A program made the position numbers and the translations under genes. A DNA stretch of 64,000 nt, taken from NCBI RefSeq assembly GCF_000212695.1, contig NC_015514.1, forward strand, positions 434,001 to 498,000. The letters run 5' to 3'. Below are positions 16,509 through 24,968 of the stretch, one piece after another (the stretch's first letter is position 1; each line of letters opens with the position of its first letter). The stretch comes from Cellulomonas fimi ATCC 484. GTDB lineage: Bacteria; Actinomycetota; Actinomycetes; Actinomycetales; Cellulomonadaceae. The notes beneath the pieces are model-generated. The model was not told the origin of the DNA and did no database searches. It saw only the letters and a program-made list of their open reading frames with translations.

Positions 16509-17111
16509 TCAGGGTCGTGGTGCCGGCCGGAAGCCGGTCCAGCGCAGGTCGGTCGGCAGGTGGGCCAGGTCGTTGAACGTCACGAGCGTCGGCGGCAGGT
16601 CGGGGCGGAGCTCGATCACCGTGAGGGCGGCGTTCGCGCTGTCGAGGCCCAGCCACCGGCCGGGCGGGGCGTCGAGCGCGTGCCGCACGAGCCAGGCGAT
16701 CGGGTACGCGTGCGTCACGACGACCTCGTGCGTGTCGCGGTCGCCGCGGGCGGGCGGTGTCCCGAACCGGGCGACGAGCGCATCGGCGGTTGCCCGGCCG
16801 GCTGCTGCCTCGGCGAGGTCGTAGCCGTCGAAGAAGCCGCGCCAGGCGGGCGGGGTCGCGGCCGGCTCGGGCACGAACGGCACGTGGTCGACGAGCTCGG
16901 CCGCCTCGCCGACGGGGACGCCGGGCAGGTGCCGGGCCAGCTCGCGGGCGGCGGCGCGGGCGCGCGGCAGGGGCGAGTGCCACACCACGTCGACCGGGAG
17001 GTGCGCGAGCCGCTCGCCCAGCAGGCGCGACTGGCGTCGACCGGCGGCGGTGAGCTCGCCGAAAGGGTCAGCCTCGCCGTGGCGTGCCAGGTAGAGGTGC
17101 CGTGTGCTCAC
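16509..17111 (-). CDS. Histidine phosphatase superfamily protein
   Basis: A 200-residue phosphoglycerate-mutase-like phosphatase. The phosphohistidine motif LARHGEA is at residues 8-14; the second catalytic His is in VVVTHAYPIAWLV. The GTG at 17111 gives a start just before the first beta strand. It overlaps the 3' end of the PEP-utilizing enzyme gene by 4 bp, so the two are co-translated. Target phosphate unknown; the coupling to a phosphohistidine enzyme makes a functional link plausible. Confidence 0.85.
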   Translation of the reverse strand: MSTRHLYLARHGEADPFGELTAAGRRQSRLLGERLAHLPVDVVWHSPLPRARAAARELARHLPGVPVGEAAELVDHVPFVPEPAATPPAWRGFFDGYDLAEAAAGRATADALVARFGTPPARGDRDTHEVVVTHAYPIAWLVRHALDAPPGRWLGLDSANAALTVIELRPDLPPTLVTFNDLAHLPTDLRWTGFRPAPRP

Positions 17112-18397
17112 TGCACCTCCTGGACGGTGACGGTCCCGGCGGTGCCGTCGACGGTGACGGTCGTCCCGTCGAGCAGCGCCGTCGTCGCGTCCGTGACCCC
17201 GAGGACGGCGGGGATGCCGCGCTCGCGGGCGACGATCGCGGCGTGGGCGAGCACGCCGCCTGCCTCGGTGACGACCGCGGCGGCCACGTGCAGCAGCGGC
17301 GTCCAGCCGGGGTCGGTCCACGGGCAGACCAGGACGTCACCGGGCCGGGTGCGCGCGAAGTCCGCCGGTCCCCGGACCACGCGGGCCGGGCCGGTCGCGC
17401 GGCCCGCGCTGCCCGGGGTTCCGACGAGGCGCGTCGGCGGGCCTGCGGTCGCGTCGGGAAGGCGCGTCGCGTCGGGTGGGCCCGCGGGAGCGCGCGACGC
17501 CGCGGGGGCCCCGACCGGTCCCGGTCGTCCGGCCGGGACGTCGGCCGTCACCGGCCTCGCCTGGAGCACCCAGGCCTCGCCGTCGACGACGGCCCACTCG
17601 ACGTCCTGCGGCCCGGCGAGGACGGCGGCGACGCGACGGCCGAGGGCGGCGAGGCGCGTGGCGGTGGGGTCGTCGAGGGCGGGGCGGCGCCGGTCGACGT
17701 CGGCGACGGTGCTCGTCACGAGCCGCCCGTCGCGCCGGTCCGTGCGCGTGCGCTTGTCCGCGACCGTGCACGTCACGGACCCGTCGGCGGCGACGCGATA
17801 CGTGTCGGGCGTGACGGTGCCGTCCACGACGGAGGTGCCGAGCCCCCAGGTCGCCTCGATCAGCGTCGGGCCGTCCGGGTCACCGGGCACGAGCATGACC
17901 CCCGCGACCTGCGGGTCCAGATGGCGCTGGACGAGCACCGCCATCCCGGGCGCGTCGGCCCCGTGCCCGGCCCTGCCCCGGCGGTACGCGGCCGCGCGGG
18001 GCCCGTGCAGCGACGCCCAGCACGCACGCACAGCCTGGGCCAGCCGCTCCGCGCCCTCCACTGCGAGGACGGTGTCGTACTGCCCGGCCGCCGACGCGTG
18101 CGCGGTGTCCTCGTCGTCCGCCGAGGACCGGACGGCGACGGGCGGGTCGCCGAGCGTGCGCAGCCCGCGGGCGAGGGCGTCGGCCAGCCCCGTGGGCGCC
18201 GTCGGCGGCCGGACGGGTGGTCGGCCGGGGCGTGCGTCCTGCGCCGTGCCCGCGGCGGCGGCCGGGACGGCGCGGTGCACGGAGCGCGGCACGACGAACC
18301 CGTCGGGCACGGGGAGCCCCGCGCGGAGCAGGGCGCCGAGCGTGCCGGCCTTGCCTCCGCAGGTCGCGGGCACGGCCTCCCGCAGGGGGACGATCAC
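17108..18397 (-). CDS. Short PEP-utilizing (PPDK/PEP synthase-like) enzyme: ATP-grasp plus phosphohistidine domain
   Basis: A 429-residue protein. Residues ~5-290 form the PPDK/PEP-synthase N-terminal ATP-grasp (CGGKAGTLGALLRAGLPVPDG, VAVRSSADDEDTAHASAAGQ, VQRHLDPQVAGVML, EWAVVDGEAWVLQARPV). After a Pro/Ala-rich linker, residues ~345-425 form the swivelling phosphohistidine domain with catalytic His in GGVLAHAAIVARERGIPAV. The C-terminal PEP/pyruvate TIM barrel of PPDK (~875 residues) is absent, and so is the drug-binding insert of rifampin phosphotransferase. The phosphoryl acceptor is therefore unknown. GTG at 18397 with GAGGAG; upstream lies a large dyad. Confidence 0.82.
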   Translation of the reverse strand: MIVPLREAVPATCGGKAGTLGALLRAGLPVPDGFVVPRSVHRAVPAAAAGTAQDARPGRPPVRPPTAPTGLADALARGLRTLGDPPVAVRSSADDEDTAHASAAGQYDTVLAVEGAERLAQAVRACWASLHGPRAAAYRRGRAGHGADAPGMAVLVQRHLDPQVAGVMLVPGDPDGPTLIEATWGLGTSVVDGTVTPDTYRVAADGSVTCTVADKRTRTDRRDGRLVTSTVADVDRRRPALDDPTATRLAALGRRVAAVLAGPQDVEWAVVDGEAWVLQARPVTADVPAGRPGPVGAPAASRAPAGPPDATRLPDATAGPPTRLVGTPGSAGRATGPARVVRGPADFARTRPGDVLVCPWTDPGWTPLLHVAAAVVTEAGGVLAHAAIVARERGIPAVLGVTDATTALLDGTTVTVDGTAGTVTVQEVQ

Positions 18398-18407
18398 GGA
18401 CCGGCTC

Positions 18408-18438
18408 CTCAACAAGTCGTTGACAACGTTCTGTTGAG
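18408..18438. promoter_or_regulatory. 31-bp dyad between divergent PEP-enzyme and HTH genes
   Basis: Concentric symmetry about base 18423: outer CTCAACA/TGTTGAG (18408-18414 and 18432-18438) and inner CGTTG-A-CAACG (18418-18428); 12 of 15 pairs match. It lies 11 bp before the PEP-enzyme start and touches the start of the HTH gene. It is the probable binding site of one of the divergent HTH proteins. Confidence 0.65.
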
Positions 18439-18439
18439 A

Positions 18440-18844
18440 ATGCACGATCGACGCGTGCCGAGCAAGGAGCAGGACGCCGCCCGTGCCGACCAGGAGCAGG
18501 CCCGCCGCGAGCACGACGCCCGCACCCGCCTGATGCGGGCCGGTGGCGACGCGCTCGCGGACCGGCCCTGGCGGCACGCCCCCGTGCCCCCGTCCGCCGT
18601 CGACCTCGTCCAGCTCGCGCTGTGGCGCTCCGACCGGCTCGACGACGAGGACCTCCTCGCGGCGCTCGCGCTCGTGGCCGCCGCGCGCGCCGAGGTCGAC
18701 GGGCTCGAGGACGGGTTGCTGTTCGTCGCGCGCGCCGCCGGCCTCACGTGGGCCCAGATCGCGCAGGCCATGGGGTTCAACTCGCCGCAGGCCTGCCAGC
18801 AGCACCACACCCGGCTCGCCGCCCGCCGCGGGGCGTCGACATGA
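18440..18844 (+). CDS. Small helix-turn-helix DNA-binding protein
   Basis: A 134-residue protein with an acidic/basic N-terminal ~40 residues and a C-terminal sigma-like HTH (about residues 100-130: AAGLTWAQIAQAMGFNSPQA, then CQQHHTRLAARR). ATG at 18440; a GTG at 18455 is an alternative. Its stop overlaps the start of the next gene by 4 bp. It is divergent from the PEP-enzyme gene across the 31-bp dyad, which it may bind. No catalytic motif seen. Confidence 0.7.
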   Translation: MHDRRVPSKEQDAARADQEQARREHDARTRLMRAGGDALADRPWRHAPVPPSAVDLVQLALWRSDRLDDEDLLAALALVAAARAEVDGLEDGLLFVARAAGLTWAQIAQAMGFNSPQACQQHHTRLAARRGAST

Positions 18845-19473
18845 CGCACCGTTCGGCGCCCGACCTGCTCGTGCTGCACGCCGTGCGGATCACGGGCTTC
18901 GCCGACACCGCCGCGGTGGCCCGCAGGTTCGACCTCGACGAGACCGCGACCGCCGAGGCGCTGCTGGACGCCGAGGCCCACGGCTGGGTCACGCACACGT
19001 CGTTCGCCGGTCTCGGCGGCTGGTCCCTGACCGCACGAGGGCGCGCGGCAGGGGAGCGGCTGCTCGCGACCGAGCTGGCCGAGGCCGGCGGGCTCGACGA
19101 GGTCCACGCCGTCCACGACGCCTTCCTCCCGCTCAACGCGCGCCTCCAGCAGGCGTGCACCGACTGGCAGCTGCGTCCCACCGCCGACGACCGCCTCGCC
19201 GTCAACGACCACACCGACGTCGCCTGGGACGCCCGCGTCCACGACGAGCTCGCCGCGGTCGCCGACGGTCTCGCGCCCCTCGCCGACCGCCTCGCGCGCG
19301 TGCTCGCCCGGTTCGACGGCTACCACCACCGGTTCACGGCCGCCCTGAGCCGGGCGCGCGCGGGCGAGCACGGGTGGGTCGACCGCAGCGACGTCGACTC
19401 GTGCCACCGCGTCTGGTTCGAGCTGCACGAGGACCTGCTCGCGACGCTCGGCCGGGACCGGGCCGCGCAGTGA
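18841..19473 (+). CDS. Winged-helix-like protein paired with the PEP-utilizing enzyme
   Basis: A 210-residue protein. Residues ~5-70 look like a winged helix (DLLVLHAVRITGFADTAAVA, LLDAEAHGWVTHT, WSLTARGRAAGERLL); the rest is helical with VHDAFLPLNARLQQACTDWQ and a conserved-looking Trp/His set. ATG at 18841 overlaps the previous gene, so both are one operon. Divergent to the PEP-utilizing enzyme and histidine phosphatase, it probably belongs to the same functional unit, as regulator or acceptor protein. Specific role not recognised. Confidence 0.65.
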   Translation: MTHRSAPDLLVLHAVRITGFADTAAVARRFDLDETATAEALLDAEAHGWVTHTSFAGLGGWSLTARGRAAGERLLATELAEAGGLDEVHAVHDAFLPLNARLQQACTDWQLRPTADDRLAVNDHTDVAWDARVHDELAAVADGLAPLADRLARVLARFDGYHHRFTAALSRARAGEHGWVDRSDVDSCHRVWFELHEDLLATLGRDRAAQ

Positions 19474-19561
19474 CACCCCCGGGCGGCGTCGGGCGGCACG
19501 GAGTCCGGCCGCGCCGACGGACGCGCGGGCGCCCGGGCTGCCGGACGCGTACCGTCCCCGC

Positions 19562-20794
19562 GTGACGACGGACGCGACGGGCACCGGACGCTCCGCGGCC
19601 TGGCGGGTCGTGCTGGGGCTCGGGGTCGTGTCCCTCGCGGCCGACATGGTCTACGAGGGCGCGCGCTCAGTCACGGGACCGCTGCTCGCGCTGCTAGGCG
19701 TCCCGATGGTCGTCGCAGGCCTCGTCACGGGCCTCGGGGAGGCCGCCGCGCTCGTGCTGCGCCTGCCGTTCGGGGCGCGCGCCGACCGGGTCGGCCGGTA
19801 CTGGCCGACGACGCTCGCCGGCTACGGGCTCACCGCCGTCGGGGTGCCGCTGCTGGCGGTGACGCCCCTGCTCGGCGCGGGCGGCGCCGCGGTCGCGTGC
19901 GCCCTGCTGCTGCTGGAGCGGGTCGGCAAGGCCGTGCGCAGCCCGTCGAAGTCGGTGCTGCTCGCGCGCGCCGCCGAGGACGTCGGGCTCGGCCGCGGGT
20001 TCGGCGTGCACAAGGCGATGGACCAGCTCGGGGCGTTCGTCGGGCCGTTGCTCGTCGCCGGGGTCCTCGCCGCGACGGGCTCGCTCAGCCCGTCGCTCGC
20101 GGTGCTGGCCGTCCCGGGCGCGGTGGCGATGCTGCTGCTGGTCGCCGTCCGCCGCCTCGCCCCGGACGACCCGCCCCCGACGACGGTCGACCCCCGGGTC
20201 GGCACACCCGCCGGCCGCGGCGCGTGGCTCCGGCCGGCCCGGGAGCTGCCCCGGCCGTTCTGGTCGTTCGCCGCCGCGGCTGCCGCCGTGGGGGCCGGTC
20301 TGACGACGTTCGCCGTCATCTCGTACCACCTGGTCGACGAAGGGCTGCTGGACGCCGCCCTCGTGCCCGTCGTCTACGCGGGCGCGATGCTCGCCGCCGC
20401 CGTGGGGGCCCTCGTGGTCGGGGCGGTGCACGACAGGTTCGGGCCCCGCGTCGTCCTGGCGGTCCCCGTGCTCGCCGCGGCCGTCCCGCCGCTCGCGTTC
20501 GGCGCGACGCTTCCGGCGGTGCTGGTCGGCGTCGTGCTGTGGGGCCTGGCCGGCGGGCTGCTCGACTCGACCGTGAAGGCGCGCGTCGCCGAGCTCGTGC
20601 CCGCAGGCCGCCGCGCCACCGCCTACGGCTGGTTCGCCGCCGTGCAGGGGGTCGCCGCGGTCGTCGGCGGCGGGCTCGCGGGCGCCCTCGCGGCGGACGC
20701 GCCGGTCGCGCTCACCGTCGTCGTCGCGCTGCTGCAGGTCGTGGCGGTGGTCTTCATGCGTCGTTCCCAGCAGGCCGTTCCGGGCCGGTCCTGA
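19562..20794 (+). CDS. MFS transporter
   Basis: A 410-residue major facilitator with ~12 hydrophobic helices and the cytoplasmic-loop motif GARADRVGRY (loop 2-3). KAVRSPSKSVLLARAAEDVGLG and GFGVHKAMDQLGAFVGPLLV resemble a subgroup of actinobacterial MFS proteins of unknown substrate. GTG at 19562 without a clear ribosome site, probably leaderless. A small hairpin follows. No regulator adjacent. Confidence 0.83.
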   Translation: MTTDATGTGRSAAWRVVLGLGVVSLAADMVYEGARSVTGPLLALLGVPMVVAGLVTGLGEAAALVLRLPFGARADRVGRYWPTTLAGYGLTAVGVPLLAVTPLLGAGGAAVACALLLLERVGKAVRSPSKSVLLARAAEDVGLGRGFGVHKAMDQLGAFVGPLLVAGVLAATGSLSPSLAVLAVPGAVAMLLLVAVRRLAPDDPPPTTVDPRVGTPAGRGAWLRPARELPRPFWSFAAAAAAVGAGLTTFAVISYHLVDEGLLDAALVPVVYAGAMLAAAVGALVVGAVHDRFGPRVVLAVPVLAAAVPPLAFGATLPAVLVGVVLWGLAGGLLDSTVKARVAELVPAGRRATAYGWFAAVQGVAAVVGGGLAGALAADAPVALTVVVALLQVVAVVFMRRSQQAVPGRS

Positions 20795-20867
20795 GCCTCG
20801 GTCGCCCCACGGCCACCCCGCGCCCGCTGCGCCCCGGCGAGCCCGCTGGGCGCCCACGCTGCGCACC

Positions 20868-20886
20868 CGTCCGGCGACGCCGGACG
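20868..20886. terminator. Hairpin between convergent MFS and TerD genes
   Basis: CGTCCGGC-GAC-GCCGGACG, an 8-bp stem with a 3-base loop, 74 bp after the MFS stop and 24 bp before the end of the convergent TerD gene. Possibly a weak bidirectional terminator. Confidence 0.4.
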
Positions 20887-20909
20887 ACCGCCCGGAGCCG
20901 ACCGGGGCG

Positions 20910-22580
20910 TCAGGCTCGGTCCGTGCCCGCCGCCGCCCGCAGGACGCCGTCGAGCACCGTCGCGTCGTCCGGGCCCAGGTCCGGGGTGTAGCGCCACTGC
21001 GTGCCGGTCCAGCCGTCGGCGATGTGGTCGTCCGGCTCGACCGGCAGCCGCAGCGACTCGCGGAACAGCGTCGTGACGAGCGGGCTGCCGTCCAGGACGG
21101 GGCTGCGCTCGCCCGTGAGGAGCACCTGGACGCCGGACGCCGGGCCCTCGTCGACCAGGTAGCGCACGCGGCCCACGGCCGCGTCGTCGAGGGCGGTCGG
21201 GAAGTCGTGCAGCACGAGGAGCCGCGCACCGCCTGCGCCGTCCAGCGCGTCCATCGCACCGGCGGACCGGGCCATCTGCACGAGGTCGACCCGGCGCACG
21301 AGCGCGTCGAGCACCCCGGCCGCGGCCGCCACGGACGTCGCCGCGGGCGTCGTCATGACCCGGCTGCCAGGCTGCGCCAGCGCGGCGAGGGAGGGTGCAA
21401 GCCCGCCGGTGAGGTCGACGACGTGCACCTCGAGCCCGCCGGCCGGGTGCGCCGCGAGCAGCCGGGTGACGAGCGCGCGCACCATCCGCACGGCGGCAGC
21501 GCCGGTGCCGGTCGCGGTGTCGACCCACAGGGGCTGCGACAGCGGCAGGCCGAGCAGCATGGGGAAGCGGAGCGTCGGGGCCTCCTCGACGTGCAGCTCC
21601 CCGACGCGCACGGCCGGGGACGGCACCGTCGGCGGCCGCCACCCCCGCCACGCACCGGACGCCCAGGGCGCCATCGCCGCGGGCAGCCGCGCCTCGAACG
21701 TGGCGAGCTCGCCGCCGAGCTGGCGCAGGTCCGCGTCGTGCCGCGCCCGCGCCTGCGCGACGAGGTCGTCGCGCTCACGCTCCGCCGTGGCGGCCGCGCG
21801 CGCGTACTCGGGCCCGCCGCGCAGCCGCGGGTCGGCGACGAGCGCGGCCAGGGCCTCGTCGCGGCGGCCGTCGGCGTACCCGACGCTGGACCGCAGCGCG
21901 GCGGTGGAGCGTGCGGCGTCCTCGAAGATCGCCGCGGCGTGGCGCAGCAGACGCTCGCCGTCGCTGGTGCCCGGCGGCGTCGTCGGGCCCATGGCCGCCG
22001 GTGCGGGTGCCGGAGGCGGCGCCGCACCGTGGGCGGCCGGGGCCGCGGGGGCCGCGTGGGCTGCAGGGGCGTCGTCGTCGACGTCGACCCCGTGCTCGGT
22101 GACCGCCTGCGCGAGCCCGCCGTCGTACCCCTGCCCGACGGCGCGCACCTTCCACGCCGGACCGCGGCGGTACACCTCGACGGCGACGACCGCGCGCTCG
22201 CTCGTCAGCCCGGCCAGCGCGAAACGGGCACGCTCCGTCCCGTCGGCGCCGCGGAGCACCGCCGTGAGAGGCGGCAGAGCGCCGAGCGGCGGGCGGTGCG
22301 CGTCGACGCTGACCAGGCACAGCACCGCGTGCACGCGGGCGGGGACCGCGGCGAGCGTCAGGCGGACGCGCGCCGGGGTGCCCGGCTCCAGCGTGGCGCC
22401 CGGCGCCGACGGCTGGTTGTAGAACACGAAGTCGTCGGACGACGCGACCCGCTGCCGCTCGTCGACGAGCAGCACGGACACGTCGCAGTCCGCGACCGCC
22501 GCGCCCACGACCTCCACGAGGAGCCCCGCGTCCGGCCAGGGTGCGTTCTGCCCCTTCGCGAGCTCGAGCGGTGAGCTCAC
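20910..22580 (-). CDS. TerD domain fused to an FtsK/HerA-like domain
   Basis: A 556-residue protein. Residues ~1-175 form a TerD domain with the Ca-binding block SSDDFVFYNQP and the end block AWKVRAVGQGYDGGLAQAV. An Ala/Pro linker (~180-225) and a coiled-coil-rich region (~230-340) follow. The C-terminal ~210 residues resemble FtsK/SpoIIIE-type ATPase folds, but the expected Walker A site reads VDTATGTGAAAVR without Lys-Thr/Ser, suggesting a degenerate nucleotide site. GTG at 22580 overlaps the upstream TerD gene by 4 bp. Ter proteins are linked to tellurite, phage and DNA-damage stress complexes. Confidence 0.78.
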   Translation of the reverse strand: MSSPLELAKGQNAPWPDAGLLVEVVGAAVADCDVSVLLVDERQRVASSDDFVFYNQPSAPGATLEPGTPARVRLTLAAVPARVHAVLCLVSVDAHRPPLGALPPLTAVLRGADGTERARFALAGLTSERAVVAVEVYRRGPAWKVRAVGQGYDGGLAQAVTEHGVDVDDDAPAAHAAPAAPAAHGAAPPPAPAPAAMGPTTPPGTSDGERLLRHAAAIFEDAARSTAALRSSVGYADGRRDEALAALVADPRLRGGPEYARAAATAERERDDLVAQARARHDADLRQLGGELATFEARLPAAMAPWASGAWRGWRPPTVPSPAVRVGELHVEEAPTLRFPMLLGLPLSQPLWVDTATGTGAAAVRMVRALVTRLLAAHPAGGLEVHVVDLTGGLAPSLAALAQPGSRVMTTPAATSVAAAAGVLDALVRRVDLVQMARSAGAMDALDGAGGARLLVLHDFPTALDDAAVGRVRYLVDEGPASGVQVLLTGERSPVLDGSPLVTTLFRESLRLPVEPDDHIADGWTGTQWRYTPDLGPDDATVLDGVLRAAAGTDRA

Positions 22581-23821
22581 CCGAGGTACCGGGCGAGCGC
22601 CGGGAGGGTGTCCGTCGGGACGCGGGCCTGCATGCCCTCGCCGACGGCCTGCAGCTTCCACGCCGAGCCGTGCCGGTACACCCGCGCCATGAGCATCCCC
22701 GTGTACGGCATCCCGCCCGCGAGCGTGTAGCGCGCCAGCTCGGCACCGGTCGTCTGGTCGACGAGCCGGCAGAACGCGTTCTGCACCTGCTCGAACGTGT
22801 GGCCCTCGTAGGACGTGACGACGAGCATCACGTTGGTGACGTGCACCGGGACGCGCGTGAGGTCGATGAGGATCGTCTCGTCGTCGCCCTCGCCCTCGCC
22901 GGTGCGGTTGTCGCCCGTGTGCTGCACGGACCCGTCGCGGGTGCGCAGGTTGTTGTAGAAGGCGACGTCCACGGGGTCGGTGCCCGCGAAGAGGATCGCG
23001 GAGGCGTCCAGGTCGATCTCGACCTCACGGCTGCCGAACATGCCGCGCTTGCGGACCGGGTCCCACCCGAGGCCCATGCGGATCATCGTCAGCGCGACGC
23101 CGCCGTCCTTGGTCAGCGTGACCTTCTGACCCTTCGTCAGGCTCACCGGCCGCGCCTTGGTGAGCTGCACCTCGCCGGTCTCGGCGGGTGCGGGCGGCGC
23201 CGCGGGCACCGGCGGGGCGGCGGTGGGCGGGGCGACGACGGGCGGGGCGACGACGGGCGGGGCGGCGGCGGGCGGCGGCGGGACCGCAGCGGCAGGAGCC
23301 GGGGGAGCGGGCGGCGGCGCGTCCTCGACGGAGACCCCGTGGTCCGTGATGAGGTCGGCGAGCCCGCCCGCGTAGCCCTGACCGACCGCCCGCACCTTCC
23401 ACGCACCCGCACGGCGGTAGAGCTCGAGCGCGACGACGATGCTCTCGGTCGCGAGGTCGTCCATCGTGAACGCGAACAGCGGCGTGCCGGCGTCGTCCGC
23501 GACCCGCGCGACCGGCTGCCCGACGCGGCCGAAGGTCGCCGACGTGTCGTCCAGGCTGGTGACGAGCCGGACGGCGTGCACGTCGGCCGGGACGGACGCG
23601 AGGTCCACCTCGACCCGCCACGGCTGCCCCGCGGACGGCTGCACGCACCGCACGCCCGGGCCGGTCGGCTGGTTGTAGAAGACGAAGTCGGCGTCGGAGC
23701 GGACCTTGCCGCTCTCGGTGACGAGCAGCGCCGACAGGTCGGCGGGCGCCGGGACGTCGACGGTCAGCGTGACGCGGGGCGCGGTCAGCGGGGCGTTGGC
23801 CCCCTTGGTGAGCTGGTCCAC
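22577..23821 (-). CDS. Double TerD-domain stress protein
   Basis: A 414-residue protein with two TerD domains: ~1-170 (SDADFVFYNQP, VRAVGQGYAGGLADL) and ~225-410 (LTKGQKVTLTKDGG, MIRMGLGWDP, GTDPVDVAFYNNL, AWKLQAVGEGM). They are joined by a ~55-residue Pro/Ala/Val linker of repeated PPVVAP type. TerD domains bind calcium through Asp/Asn clusters. GTG at 23821 with AAGGA. First gene of a two-gene operon with the TerD-FtsK-like fusion, with matching N-terminal domains that suggest duplication. Confidence 0.85.
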   Translation of the reverse strand: MDQLTKGANAPLTAPRVTLTVDVPAPADLSALLVTESGKVRSDADFVFYNQPTGPGVRCVQPSAGQPWRVEVDLASVPADVHAVRLVTSLDDTSATFGRVGQPVARVADDAGTPLFAFTMDDLATESIVVALELYRRAGAWKVRAVGQGYAGGLADLITDHGVSVEDAPPPAPPAPAAAVPPPPAAAPPVVAPPVVAPPTAAPPVPAAPPAPAETGEVQLTKARPVSLTKGQKVTLTKDGGVALTMIRMGLGWDPVRKRGMFGSREVEIDLDASAILFAGTDPVDVAFYNNLRTRDGSVQHTGDNRTGEGEGDDETILIDLTRVPVHVTNVMLVVTSYEGHTFEQVQNAFCRLVDQTTGAELARYTLAGGMPYTGMLMARVYRHGSAWKLQAVGEGMQARVPTDTLPALARYLG

Positions 23822-23945
23822 CAGGATCCTTCCGTGGGTCGCCGACCGGCAGACGCCACCGGCCGCTCGGAATCTACCGGCGACCAGCGCGTTCCGGGGG
23901 TGGTGGCCACGATCGGGTGCGCACGACCGCCCGGCCGCCGCGCGG

Positions 23946-24929
23946 TCAGCGGTGCAGGAGCACCGGCATGACGAGCCCGACGTCGGCCGGGCGGTCCGCG
24001 GGCGAGACGCCGAGGGCGGCGCGCTCGTCGTCGAGGGACAGCGCGACGTGCTCGGCACGTGCCGCGCGCACGGCGTCGAGCAGGAACGAGCGCGAGTAGC
24101 CGAGCGTGTCGCCGGGCCGCGGAGGAGCCAGCGCGACGCGCCCGCCGTCGAGCCGCACGACGACGACGTCGCCGGCGCCCACGACGGCCTCCGTCAGCGC
24201 GCCGGACGCCATGGTCGCGGCCGGGAGGCCGCTGGGCGGGAGCAGCCGCTCGTAGTCCGGGTACGCGCCCGCGAGCGCGGCGCTCGTGCGGCCCAGGACC
24301 TCCAGGCGGTGCGGGTGCAGCGTCACGGGACCGGAGGCGGGCAGCGTCGCCGCGGTCAGCGCGTCCAGGAACGCCGGCGGAGCGAGCACCCGGACGGGCG
24401 GGCCGGACGGCTCGGCGACGGGGACCGAGGCCACGGCCAGGCGGGACCGGTCGCACCCGACGAGCCGCAGCGTCGCCCCGTCCAGGTGCAGGAGGACCCC
24501 GGCCAGGCCGGGCCACCGGGCGTCGGCCGCACCCACCGCGTGCCGCACGGCGCCGACGGCACCGACGAGCGCGTCCGCGGCGACGACGCACCGTGCCGGT
24601 GCGGCGAGCAGGCCCGCGGCGTCGTCGAGGTGCGCCTGCGCGGCGACCAGGTCCTCCACCAGCCGGCGCCGGTGCCGGTCCAGGACCACGGCCGCGTGCT
24701 CGGGAGCCCTGAGCACGGCGACCAGGTCGGCCACCGGCAGCCCGGCCCGGCGCAGGCTCGCGACGAGGCGCGCGGGGTGCACCTGCGCGCCGGTGTACCA
24801 GCGGTACCCGGTGACGGGGTCGACGTGCGCGGGGCGCAGCACCCCCGTCGCGTCGTAGTACCGCAGCGCGGTCACCGGCAGGCCGCCCGCGCGGGCGAGC
24901 TCGCCGATGCTGAGGAGGTCGTCGTGCAC
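23946..24929 (-). CDS. MerR-family regulator fused to a DnaN (sliding clamp)-like domain
   Basis: A 327-residue protein. Residues ~6-75 form a MerR winged helix (IGELARAGGLPVTALRYYDA, DPVTGYRWYTGAQ), followed by the MerR dimerization coiled coil to ~125. The C-terminal ~195 residues match the later domains of the DNA polymerase III beta clamp: LHLDGATLRLVGCDRSRLAV, GAYPDYERLLPP, SRSFLLDAVRAA, and an end VGLVMPVLL like the clamp C-terminus. A clamp-like sensor domain on a MerR regulator is unusual. Likely binds the two matched sites at 24944 and 26180, so it controls itself and the MFS gene. Confidence 0.82.
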   Translation of the reverse strand: MHDDLLSIGELARAGGLPVTALRYYDATGVLRPAHVDPVTGYRWYTGAQVHPARLVASLRRAGLPVADLVAVLRAPEHAAVVLDRHRRRLVEDLVAAQAHLDDAAGLLAAPARCVVAADALVGAVGAVRHAVGAADARWPGLAGVLLHLDGATLRLVGCDRSRLAVASVPVAEPSGPPVRVLAPPAFLDALTAATLPASGPVTLHPHRLEVLGRTSAALAGAYPDYERLLPPSGLPAATMASGALTEAVVGAGDVVVVRLDGGRVALAPPRPGDTLGYSRSFLLDAVRAARAEHVALSLDDERAALGVSPADRPADVGLVMPVLLHR

Positions 24930-24943
24930 GGACCCACTGTGGG

Positions 24944-24968
24944 CCCTCCACCGGCACGAGGGTCAACC
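24944..24968 (-). promoter_or_regulatory. MerR-type promoter/operator of the MerR-clamp gene
   Basis: On the minus strand TTGACC (-35) is followed by the palindrome CCCTC-N9-GAGGG. The 25-bp block is identical at 23 positions to the block before the MFS gene at 26180-26204. It overlaps the MFS stop codon. Confidence 0.75.
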
